Numbered from the stretch's first letter, positions 1 to 5,027 are shown. The stretch: 5,081 nucleotides of DNA from CAYWVK01 sp964461865 (GCA_964461865.1 CAYWVK010000042.1:1-5081); one strand, 5' to 3'. The notes: generated by a model not told the origin, from the letters alone. Translations and numbers: made by a program.

Positions 1-346
1 ATAACTTGGGAGATGTTTTTCTTTTTTCTATTTTAGAAAGTGTATATTTAATCCTCTTATCCAAATCTATATTTTTTATTCTTGCAAATCTTAAAATCGT
101 AACCAAAATATCTCCCAGTTCCTGTTGATATGTTTCATCTTTTTGAGCTGCAATATTGCTTCCCTTTCTTCCATGTTTTGCTAAATAAGCTCTAGCCATT
201 TCTCCTACTTCCTCCACTAAAGAAAGAATTAAGATAGAGCCATATTCCGTAGAACCTTTTAAGTCTTTATCTATATTATCTAACGAACGAAAATATACTC
301 CAAAAGGCGTAGTCATTTGCTTTCTTTGTTTATTTTTATTTATCAT
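1..346 (-). CDS. MazG-like nucleotide pyrophosphohydrolase, C-terminus beyond window
   Basis: The minus-strand frame from ATG at 346-344 stays open for 115 codons to the left edge, so the 3' end is missing. Seen: a helix with LVEEVGEMARAYL around residues 43-55, giving an EExxE motif (E45, E46, E49), then QQELGDILVTILRFAR around 74-89, giving an ExxD motif (E76, D79). This paired acidic signature on two helices is the Mg2+-binding site of the MazG / all-alpha NTP pyrophosphohydrolase superfamily, which hydrolyses (d)NTPs to monophosphates and PPi, often as house-cleaning of damaged nucleotides. The exact substrate cannot be read here. Upstream ATG 346 is preferred over in-frame ATG 316 because a -10 box lies 8 nt before it. 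The gene is divergent from the hydrolase at 439. Confidence 0.8.
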   Translation of the reverse strand, partial: MINKNKQRKQMTTPFGVYFRSLDNIDKDLKGSTEYGSILILSLVEEVGEMARAYLAKHGRKGSNIAAQKDETYQQELGDILVTILRFARIKNIDLDKRIKYTLSKIEKRKTSPKL

Positions 347-354
347 ATAAATAT

Positions 355-383
355 ATTATAAGCTTAATTTAGACTAAAAGCAA
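355..383 (-). promoter_or_regulatory. Promoter of the MazG-like gene, likely leaderless
   Basis: On the minus strand a -35-like TTGCTT (383-378) is followed after 17 nt by a perfect -10 TATAAT (360-355). The ATG follows 8 nt later at 346, so initiation about 7 nt after the -10 would put the mRNA 5' end at or within a base or two of the start codon. No Shine-Dalgarno sequence is present. The -35 matches only the TTG of the consensus. The -10 is exact. Confidence 0.55.
368..378. promoter_or_regulatory. Possible operator: short palindrome in promoter spacer
   Basis: TTTAGACTAAA is a perfect 5-bp inverted repeat around a single base. It lies almost entirely within the 17-nt spacer of the minus-strand promoter at 355-383, where a repressor would compete with RNA polymerase. 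A palindrome this short can occur by chance in AT-rich DNA, and no regulator is encoded in the window. Confidence 0.2.
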
Positions 384-402
384 TTAAACTGGCATTAAAG
401 TT

Positions 403-431
403 TTGACTTTTGATATAAGTTTAGCTATCTT
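403..431 (+). promoter_or_regulatory. Promoter of the alpha/beta hydrolase, likely leaderless
   Basis: TTGACT (403-408, five of six consensus bases) is followed after 17 nt by TATCTT (426-431, four of six). The ATG at 439 starts 7 nt after the -10, so the transcript would begin at or next to that codon. The TTG that could be read as an upstream start (403) is the first half of the -35 box, which excludes it as the translation start if this promoter is used. Two ATTAAA direct repeats spaced 11 bp (383-388 and 394-399) lie just upstream and could be an UP-like element. Confidence 0.55.
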
Positions 432-438
432 AATGACA

Positions 439-1473
439 ATGAAAAAATATATTTGCCCGATTATTATAATTATTCTAATTGTCTTATTTTTCCTTTACAT
501 ATATTTTGATAATAAAAATCAAATAATAACACCTGTAAAGGAAATTATTCAAAAACCGCTAAATGTTTACACTTTTGAAAATTTAAGAAAAATAAAGTAT
601 AACGAAACTGAAATTACAATAGGAGATCAGATTGCAGAAACTTCAAAATCTGTTTCTCGCATGTTCTATTTTTCAGCTCCCCAAAAACCAGGTGGCGAAA
701 AAATGTTAAAAGTAAGCGGAGTAATTAATATTCCAAAAGAACAAGGAACATACCCTGTAATTATTATGTTTCGAGGATATATTCCCAATCTATCATATGC
801 ACCAGGAGCAGGAACACAACCCTCTGCACAAGTCATGGCTCAAAATGGATTCATTACTCTTGCTCCTGATTTTTTGGGCTTTGGAGAATCCGATAAAGGT
901 TCTAACGATAATTTTGAAGACAGATTTCAAAAGTATACAACAGCAATTTCCCTTTTATCATCTCTTCAAAACCTAAATACAGCGCTTGAACTAAATTATT
1001 CAGACTTAATAAGGGCTGATTTAGAAAAAGTGGGAATCTGGGGACATAGCAACGGAGGCAGTATTGCATTAACTGTTTTAGAACTTACAGGAGTAAATTA
1101 TCCAACTGTTTTATGGGCTCCTGTATCAAAGCCTTTTCCGTATTCAATCCTAAATTATTCTGATGAATACAGCGATAATGGAAAAGCTGCAAGAAAGGTA
1201 GTTGCCAATTTTGAAAGCCTTTATGATAGTGAAAAATTTTCGCAAACTAATTATTTCAACTGGATTAAAGCACCAATAGAAATTCATCAAGGAGACATAG
1301 ATGAAGAAGTTCCTTTTTATTGGTCTAAAGAGCTTTTAGAAAACTTAAAAGAAAATGAGACAGAGGCAACATTAATAAACTATGCAAACTCCAATCATAA
1401 TTTTTTACCCTCGGGGTGGAATAATTCGGTTAGAGACACAATCTCTTTTTATAATAAGTATTTTAAGGAGTAA
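439..1473 (+). CDS. Membrane-anchored alpha/beta hydrolase (serine peptidase/esterase-like)
   Basis: 344 residues from ATG 439. MKKY is followed by a strongly hydrophobic segment (about residues 5-23, very rich in Ile and Leu) without a lipobox cysteine, so an uncleaved N-terminal anchor with the enzyme outside the cytoplasm is likely. The catalytic domain shows the alpha/beta-hydrolase order: a strand and turn, VIIMFRGY (oxyanion region); APDFLGFGESD (about 142-152); the nucleophile elbow GIWGHSNGG with Ser204; HQGDIDEEVP with Asp288 as the likely acid; and NSNHNF with His320. The layout resembles prolyl-oligopeptidase (S9) or dienelactone-hydrolase-like enzymes. The substrate (peptide, ester or acyl group) cannot be deduced. 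The frame is open back to TTG 403, but that codon lies in the -35 box, and ATG 433 lies too close to the -10. It converges on typA with a 13-bp gap. Confidence 0.82.
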   Translation: MKKYICPIIIIILIVLFFLYIYFDNKNQIITPVKEIIQKPLNVYTFENLRKIKYNETEITIGDQIAETSKSVSRMFYFSAPQKPGGEKMLKVSGVINIPKEQGTYPVIIMFRGYIPNLSYAPGAGTQPSAQVMAQNGFITLAPDFLGFGESDKGSNDNFEDRFQKYTTAISLLSSLQNLNTALELNYSDLIRADLEKVGIWGHSNGGSIALTVLELTGVNYPTVLWAPVSKPFPYSILNYSDEYSDNGKAARKVVANFESLYDSEKFSQTNYFNWIKAPIEIHQGDIDEEVPFYWSKELLENLKENETEATLINYANSNHNFLPSGWNNSVRDTISFYNKYFKE

Positions 1474-1486
1474 AAAGACCTATTTA

Positions 1487-3304
1487 TTAGCGAGCAATAA
1501 CTCCTTGAGCTTTTTTTCTTCTATATTCAACCTGATCTAAAATCACTTTTCTAATCCTAATATTCTTTGGTGTAACTTCAACTAATTCATCCTCTGCTAT
1601 AAATTCAAGTGCATCTTCTAAATCCATTGTTTTTGGTGTTTTAAAATAAACAGAAGTGCCCTCTCCTTTTGAGCGCATATTAGATAGCTGTTTAGTTTTA
1701 CAAACATTAATACTTAAATCGTCCTCTCTTAAATTTTGACCGATAACTTGTCCTTTATAAACATTTACAGCCGGTCCTATAAATAATGTTCCTCTGTCTT
1801 GTGCATTAGTTAATCCGTACAAATTAGAAACACCAGACTCAAAAGACACCAATGAACCCTGCTCTCTTTCAAATAAATAGCCATTATCTTCTGCATAATG
1901 ATAAAAAGTAGAATTAATTATACCCAAACCCTTAGTATCTGTTATAAATTCACTTCGGTATCCAAATAAACCTTTTGTGGAAATAATAAATTCAAGATAA
2001 GTTATTCCATTTTCCGTATTCATATCCTGAAACTCCCCTCTTCTTAAGCCTAGTTTTTGCATTACAATTCCGCTAAACTCTTCAGGTACTTCTAAAAATA
2101 ACCTTTCGTATGGAGTAAGTTTTTTACCATCAATTACTTTATCTATAACATGAGGTCTTCCAACTTGAAATTCATAACCTTCTCTTCGCATTCTCTCTAT
2201 TAAAATTGCCAAGTGCAACTCTCCTCTTCCGGATACAAGCCATCCACCACTGGGATGATTTTCTACTCTTAAAGCCATATCGGTTTTTAATTCTTTTAAT
2301 AATCTGTCTTGGATTTGCCTTGAAGTTTTAAATTGTCCTTCTTTTCCTGCAAAAGGAGAATCATTAACCATAAAAGTCATTTGAATCGTCGGTTCTTCAA
2401 TATCCAAAAGAGGAAGCGCAATAGGAATTATAGGATCGGCAATTGTTTCTCCGATAATTGGCTCCGGGATTCCTGCAACTGCTACGATATCGCCTGTTGA
2501 TGCTTCCATAACTTCTTCCTTATTTAAGCCGATAAAAGTCATTAGTGAGGTTACCTTATATTTATTAAAATTTCCGTCCCTGTTTATTTGTGCGATTTCT
2601 TGTCCTTTTCTAATTTTTCCATTGTAAATTCTGCCAATCGCAATTCTCCCCTTGTGTTGATCACTTTGAAGGCTGGTAATAAGTATTTGTAAGGGTTCGT
2701 TTTCATCTCCTGTTGGTGATGGAATTTCCTTTAAGATCATGTCAAAAACTGGAGTAATGTCTTTCATTTCCTCTAAGTCTTCTGTAAGACCTGCTTTACC
2801 ATTTTTTGAACTGGCATAGATAATTGGAAAATTAGCTATATTATCATTTGCACCAAGCTCTAAAAAAAGATCGAGTGTCTTATCTAATACATAATTAATT
2901 CTTGCATCTTTTTTATCAATCTTATTTACAACAACAATAATTTTATGTTTCATTTCCAATGCTTTTTTGAGTACAAACCTGGTTTGTGGCATTGGACCTT
3001 CTTTAGCATCTATTAAAAGCAAACATCCATCTGCCATTTTTAAAACTCTTTCTACTTCTCCGCCAAAATCTGCATGACCGGGGGTATCAATTATGTTTAT
3101 TTTTATTCCTTGCCAGTTTATAGATGCATTTTTAGAAAAAATTGTTATTCCTCTTTCTTGCTCTAATTCATTACTGTCCATAATAAGCTCTTTAGGAGCT
3201 TCTTTATTAATTGAAGTTTCAGATTGCCTTAACAAAGCATCTACAAGAGTAGTTTTGCCATGATCTACGTGAGCTATAATTGCAACGTTTCTAATGTTTA
3301 TCAT
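1487..3304 (-). CDS. typA: Translational GTPase TypA/BipA
   Basis: A complete 605-residue protein, the normal length for this family. Seen: G1 AHVDHGKT (11-18), DSNELEQERGIT with the G2 RGIT (51-54), G3 DTPGH (73-77), G4 NKID (127-130) and G5 ASSK (164-167). These are followed by the beta-barrel domain II (about 205-290), the EF-G-like domains III and V, including HPSGGWLVSGRGELHLAILIERMRREG in two adjoining pieces near 352-377, and the TypA-specific C-terminal domain with GLTNAQDRGTLFIGP and NMRSKGEG. Known for the family: a ribosome-binding GTPase related to EF-G and LepA, involved in 50S assembly and in growth at low temperature and under other stress. ATG 3304 is the only sensible start because the GTPase motif begins 11 residues later. 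It ends convergent with the hydrolase. Its leader is unusual (see 3305-3328). Confidence 0.97.
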   Translation of the reverse strand: MINIRNVAIIAHVDHGKTTLVDALLRQSETSINKEAPKELIMDSNELEQERGITIFSKNASINWQGIKINIIDTPGHADFGGEVERVLKMADGCLLLIDAKEGPMPQTRFVLKKALEMKHKIIVVVNKIDKKDARINYVLDKTLDLFLELGANDNIANFPIIYASSKNGKAGLTEDLEEMKDITPVFDMILKEIPSPTGDENEPLQILITSLQSDQHKGRIAIGRIYNGKIRKGQEIAQINRDGNFNKYKVTSLMTFIGLNKEEVMEASTGDIVAVAGIPEPIIGETIADPIIPIALPLLDIEEPTIQMTFMVNDSPFAGKEGQFKTSRQIQDRLLKELKTDMALRVENHPSGGWLVSGRGELHLAILIERMRREGYEFQVGRPHVIDKVIDGKKLTPYERLFLEVPEEFSGIVMQKLGLRRGEFQDMNTENGITYLEFIISTKGLFGYRSEFITDTKGLGIINSTFYHYAEDNGYLFEREQGSLVSFESGVSNLYGLTNAQDRGTLFIGPAVNVYKGQVIGQNLREDDLSINVCKTKQLSNMRSKGEGTSVYFKTPKTMDLEDALEFIAEDELVEVTPKNIRIRKVILDQVEYRRKKAQGVIAR

Positions 3305-3328
3305 AAAAAAACCGCGCCTTACCGCGGT
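3305..3328 (-). promoter_or_regulatory. typA leader hairpin with U-tract directly abutting the start codon
   Basis: On the minus strand ACCGCG (3328-3323) and CGCGGT (3316-3311) form a perfect 6-bp GC-rich stem with the 6-nt loop GTAAGG. A run of six T (3310-3305) leads straight into ATG 3304. This has the form of an intrinsic terminator but sits downstream of the typA promoter. The predicted transcription start is at or within a base or two of the hairpin's first base, so the whole 5'UTR would be this structure. The loop holds UAAGG, a Shine-Dalgarno-like string 12 nt before the AUG. It may act as an attenuator, a translation switch or a 5' stabiliser. Alternatively it is a terminator for transcription arriving from upstream genes. 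Confidence 0.6.
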
Positions 3329-3334
3329 ATGATA

Positions 3335-3363
3335 ATTATACCAGATTTATAGTGTTTAAACAA
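3335..3363 (-). promoter_or_regulatory. typA promoter with extended -10
   Basis: On the minus strand TTGTTT (3363-3358) is followed after 17 nt by TATAAT (3340-3335), preceded by TGG, which makes a perfect extended -10 (TGnTATAAT). The expected start is about 7 nt downstream, near 3328, the first base of the leader hairpin. It is the strongest-looking promoter in the window and the only recognised one that leaves room for a 5'UTR. Confidence 0.65.
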
Positions 3364-3405
3364 AAAACCTTGAAGAATTTACACAAAATGGCTGAGTATG
3401 CCGAT

Positions 3406-3427
3406 CTAGAACCAGCTTATCCTTATA
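3406..3427. repeat. Intergenic motif CTAGA-N12-TTATA, copy 1
   Basis: On the plus strand CTAGA (3406-3410), 12 nt, then TTATA (3423-3427). Within the 12-nt spacer, CC at positions 2-3, T at 7 and TC at 10-11 are shared with the copies at 4126 and 4633. On the minus strand, the coding direction here, TATAA begins 2 nt after the last base of the TAA stop of the 88-residue gene. Similarity to the 4126 copy continues on the CTAGA side (GCTG, AT, CG shared). Function unknown. Confidence 0.5.
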
Positions 3428-3428
3428 G

Positions 3429-3695
3429 TTAATATGATGTCGCAGCGTTTTGAAAAATAGTGCTATATAAAAGTGCGTCTTCAGCAGCTTGTTTCTTCTC
3501 TTCCTTGTTTAACTTATCTAATTTATTTAAATAGATAGTAAGATATGGTTTTAAATCCTTGTTATCTAGTTCGCTTCTTCTTTTTAGAGCCTCTAGGTAA
3601 AATTTATCTGCCATAACGTTAGATCCTCTAAAATATCCAAGAGCTACTCTTTTTAAATCCATTGCAAGGGCTCCTAAAATTTGTTTGTTGTTCAT
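3429..3695 (-). CDS. Conserved-looking hypothetical helical protein, 88 aa
   Basis: I do not recognise a named family. The protein is rich in Lys, Leu and Ala, with no hydrophobic membrane segment and no signal peptide. Its sequence reads as a run of amphipathic helices (LGALAMDLKRVALGYFRG near 8-24, then several Lys/Glu-rich stretches, then AAEDALLYSTIFQNA near the end). Start ATG 3695 overlaps the TGA stop of the DUF5674 gene as ATGA, so translation is probably coupled and the two products may act together. GAGAAAG lies 5 nt upstream of the ATG and is at best a weak ribosome binding site. There is no separate promoter. It ends 124 bp before typA. Confidence 0.75.
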   Translation of the reverse strand: MNNKQILGALAMDLKRVALGYFRGSNVMADKFYLEALKRRSELDNKDLKPYLTIYLNKLDKLNKEEKKQAAEDALLYSTIFQNAATSY

Positions 3696-4030
3696 ATGAC
3701 TTTCTCAAAAAAATATTTAGTTAAATCTTCAAATTTTTTTCTTAAATTAGCATCTTGAATCTCATTGCTCGTATTATTATCTGTCGGACGTACATTGATA
3801 AATGAATTACAATCTATAATTTTTGTTTCTAGATCAATTCCTCCGCCCCAAAGATCAGATTGCCTTGAACCATCTTCCAATAATATCTTTTCAGAATCAA
3901 AATGCCTATCTGCGCCCGCAGAACAAGTTTTTCTTTCAACATCTATTACTGTTTTAATATAAACGTCAAATAATTCTTTTAATTTTTCAATTTCTTCTTT
4001 TGTAAAGGGTTCGGATTTTGTAATTATCAT
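3692..4030 (-). CDS. DUF5674 family protein, 112 aa
   Basis: The sequence fits my recollection of the DUF5674 family, small proteins of unknown function. Visible hallmarks are IDVE (29-32), an Asp/His/Asp/Glu cluster D41-x-H43-x-D45-x-E47, the block LLEDGSRQSDLWG (50-62), and INVRP followed by NNTS (78-88). The clustered acidic residues and histidine would suit metal binding or a hydrolytic site, but this is conjecture and no activity is established to my knowledge. No membrane segment or signal peptide. Start ATG 4030 is supported by a perfect -10 ending 8 nt before it. It is the first gene of a two-gene unit with the 88-residue protein, overlapping it by four bases. Confidence 0.8.
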   Translation of the reverse strand: MIITKSEPFTKEEIEKLKELFDVYIKTVIDVERKTCSAGADRHFDSEKILLEDGSRQSDLWGGGIDLETKIIDCNSFINVRPTDNNTSNEIQDANLRKKFEDLTKYFFEKVI

Positions 4031-4037
4031 TTAAACT

Positions 4038-4066
4038 ATTATAGCTCTATTAATATAATTTTGGAA
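4038..4066 (-). promoter_or_regulatory. Promoter of the DUF5674 operon, likely leaderless
   Basis: On the minus strand a perfect TATAAT (4043-4038) lies 7 nt before ATG 4030, so the mRNA would start at or next to the AUG. At 17-nt spacing the -35 position reads TTCCAA (4066-4061), only three of six consensus bases. The call rests mainly on the -10 box and on the same arrangement at three other genes here. Confidence 0.5.
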
Positions 4067-4085
4067 GATTATGTAGCTGGATTTA

Positions 4086-4097
4086 AACTTTAAAGTT
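4086..4097. repeat. 12-bp perfect palindrome
   Basis: AACTTTAAAGTT is a perfect palindrome in the gap between the 126-residue gene and the DUF5674 operon, about 20 bp upstream of the weak -35 position. It could be a dimeric regulator site. With no spacer it would form a poor RNA hairpin and there is no U-tract, so it is not a terminator. Chance is possible in AT-rich sequence. Confidence 0.3.
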
Positions 4098-4125
4098 ACA
4101 GTCCGTAATTGCTGTGGATCTCGGT

Positions 4126-4147
4126 CTAGACCCGTTTAGTCGTTATA
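4126..4147. repeat. Intergenic motif CTAGA-N12-TTATA, copy 2
   Basis: On the plus strand CTAGA (4126-4130), 12 nt, then TTATA (4143-4147), with CC, T and TC at the same internal positions as the other copies. It lies 24 bp after the TAG stop of the 126-residue gene on the minus strand. In this copy the CTAG core is embedded in a perfect 10-bp palindrome, GGTCTAGACC (4123-4132), which the others match only partly. Function unknown. Confidence 0.5.
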
Positions 4148-4171
4148 AGTCAGTAAATTACAGATTTGATC

Positions 4172-4552
4172 CTAGAAAGGAATATCGTCAAGCCCTGGAT
4201 AATAAGAATAAAGAGATGAAGGAGCCTCAAAGACAATGTGTCCTCTATGGTTACTTATAACAGTTGGAAGCACCCAAATATTTTGTCTGTTTATTTCATC
4301 ACCTATTAACGCCGGTTTGTCACCCGCTTCTTTTCTTGGACTTGCAAGCGATACTGAATTATCATCTAAAACCTTCATTAGTCTTCGCTTAAGAGCGGGA
4401 TTTCTTATTGTTTTACCATCAAGATTAATTACAAATTCTGGTTTATCTCCTAAAAGAAAAACTATTTTTTCTTCTCCAGCATGAAGTTTTTCTACGGTGC
4501 TATAAATTATCAGACTCTCTGTGTTAGGATGTCCGATTTCCTTAATTGACAT
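4172..4552 (-). CDS. Hypothetical protein, 126 aa
   Basis: I do not recognise this protein. It has no signal peptide and no membrane segment, so it is probably cytoplasmic. The N-terminal half (SLIIYSTVEKLHAGEEK, then IVFLLGDKPEFVINLDGK) suggests a helix followed by beta strands. A basic stretch NPALKRRLMKVLDD lies near 52-65, and the C-terminal part is hydrophobic and aromatic (GHIVFEAPSSLYSYYPGL near 104-121) and ends in DDIPF. No catalytic motif is evident. Start ATG 4552 is supported by a promoter whose -10 ends 7 nt before it. It appears to be a single-gene unit with its own promoter. A short plus-strand frame across its C-terminus looks like a codon-composition shadow. Confidence 0.7.
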   Translation of the reverse strand: MSIKEIGHPNTESLIIYSTVEKLHAGEEKIVFLLGDKPEFVINLDGKTIRNPALKRRLMKVLDDNSVSLASPRKEAGDKPALIGDEINRQNIWVLPTVISNHRGHIVFEAPSSLYSYYPGLDDIPF

Positions 4553-4558
4553 TCGGTA

Positions 4559-4587
4559 TTTATATCCTAAATCAAATGAAAAATCAA
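4559..4587 (-). promoter_or_regulatory. Promoter of the 126-aa gene, likely leaderless
   Basis: On the minus strand TTGATT (4587-4582, four of six consensus bases) is followed after 17 nt by TATAAA (4564-4559, five of six), and ATG 4552 comes 6 nt later. Transcription would start at or next to the start codon, leaving no room for a ribosome binding site. Confidence 0.55.
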
Positions 4588-4632
4588 GATTAAAAACCTT
4601 AAATTAAAAATTTATCAACGACAGAAAACTAC

Positions 4633-4654
4633 CTAGAACCAAATTGTCATTATA
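4633..4654. repeat. Intergenic motif CTAGA-N12-TTATA, copy 3
   Basis: On the plus strand CTAGA (4633-4637), 12 nt, then TTATA (4650-4654), with CC, T and TC at the conserved internal positions. It shares CTAGAACCA exactly with copy 1. On the minus strand it overlaps the end of the GIY-YIG gene: its TTATA edge includes the TAA stop codon (4652-4650). Function unknown. Confidence 0.5.
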
Positions 4655-4922
4655 ACTTTTTTAACAATTCCTTATTTCCTAAAATTAAAGCTTCTTTTTT
4701 TGCTCTTGACCATTGTTTTAATTGCCACTCTCTTTTCATTGCTTCCGAACGTGTAGCAAAAGATTCTGAATAAATCAGTTTAAAGGAATTAAAATAGCGA
4801 ATGTATTTAGCTGATTTTGTGGTTTTTGCTTTGTGTTCTTTAATTCTTTTTTCCAGATTATTAGTTTGTCCAATATAAAAAGTATTAGAAGATGTACGAA
4901 GAATGTAAACTGTAAATAACAT
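4650..4922 (-). CDS. Small single-domain GIY-YIG endonuclease-like protein
   Basis: 90 residues from ATG 4922. The N-terminus MLFTVYIL carries the GIY-equivalent strand (VYI, 5-7) and FYIG (15-18) is the YIG motif. Arg26 in LEKRIKEH and Glu65 in AMKREWQLKQW are the expected catalytic Arg and metal-binding Glu, and WSRAKKEALI is typical of the small UPF0213/YhbQ-like group. Length and motif order match that group. Biochemical roles of these stand-alone domains are poorly known; they are presumed DNA nucleases of repair or selfish elements. The frame extends to ATG 4955 (11 more residues, MVRVVEPESKD), but that part translates the TTCGA-rich spacer and precedes the domain, so 4922 is preferred. 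There is no leaderless promoter, so it may be read through from tRNA-Gln. Confidence 0.88.
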   Translation of the reverse strand: MLFTVYILRTSSNTFYIGQTNNLEKRIKEHKAKTTKSAKYIRYFNSFKLIYSESFATRSEAMKREWQLKQWSRAKKEALILGNKELLKKL

Positions 4923-4964
4923 ATCTTTCGACTCTGGTTCGACTACCCTCACCATCGCTCAAGA

Positions 4965-5026
4965 CCTTCGATTCAACTCATGGCTATAGCCCTGAGTGAG
5001 CAAAATAAAATTTTGCGAATCGAAGG
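4965..5026. repeat. Nested inverted repeats able to form a three-way junction
   Basis: Outer arms CCTTCGATTC (4965-4974) and GAATCGAAGG (5017-5026) form a perfect 10-bp inverted repeat. Inside it are two further hairpins: ACTCA (4976-4980) with TGAGT (4993-4997), enclosing the palindrome GGCTATAGCC (4982-4991), and GCAAAAT (5000-5006) with ATTTTGC (5010-5016) around a 3-nt loop. Only three junction bases stay unpaired (4975, 4998, 4999). The fold is possible on either strand, as DNA or RNA. It starts one base after the tRNA-Gln discriminator and is not followed by a T-run, so it is not a standard terminator. TTCGA recurs at 4927 and 4938 on the plus strand. Confidence 0.75.
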
Positions 5027-5027
5027 G

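Noticed and set aside
1455..1486. Intrinsic terminator between hydrolase and typA
   Set aside because: The AGG/CCT pairing is only 3-4 bp and no U-tract follows on either strand.
3388..3432. Plus-strand 14-codon frame MAEYADLEPAYPYS through copy 1 of the motif
   Set aside because: Too short to support, with no promoter or ribosome binding site. Its shared L-(D/E)-P-x3-Y with the other copies follows from the DNA motif itself.
3692..3694. UGA recoded as glycine or tryptophan, as in some CPR lineages
   Set aside because: TGA ends the DUF5674 gene in a classic ATGA overlap, and no in-frame TGA is needed in typA, where glycines are GGN and tryptophan is TGG.
3765..3962. Plus-strand open frame of 65 codons
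   Set aside because: It lies wholly antisense to the DUF5674 gene, which has recognisable family motifs and a promoter. The frame has no promoter and no recognisable domain.
4114..4260. Plus-strand frame from GTG 4114 through copy 2 of the motif into the 126-aa gene
   Set aside because: It looks protein-like (VDLGLDPFSRYKS at the start), but overlaps the minus-strand gene's C-terminus, has no promoter or ribosome binding site, and starts with a rare codon.
4236..4484. Plus-strand open frame of 82 codons
   Set aside because: It is antisense to the 126-aa gene, with low-complexity Ser/Leu-rich composition typical of a shadow frame and no promoter.
3406..4654. Integron attC sites between cassette-like small genes
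   Set aside because: The repeats follow stop codons as attC sites do, but I see no RYYYAAC/GTTRRRY core pair in the right order, and most of the genes have their own promoters, unlike typical cassettes.
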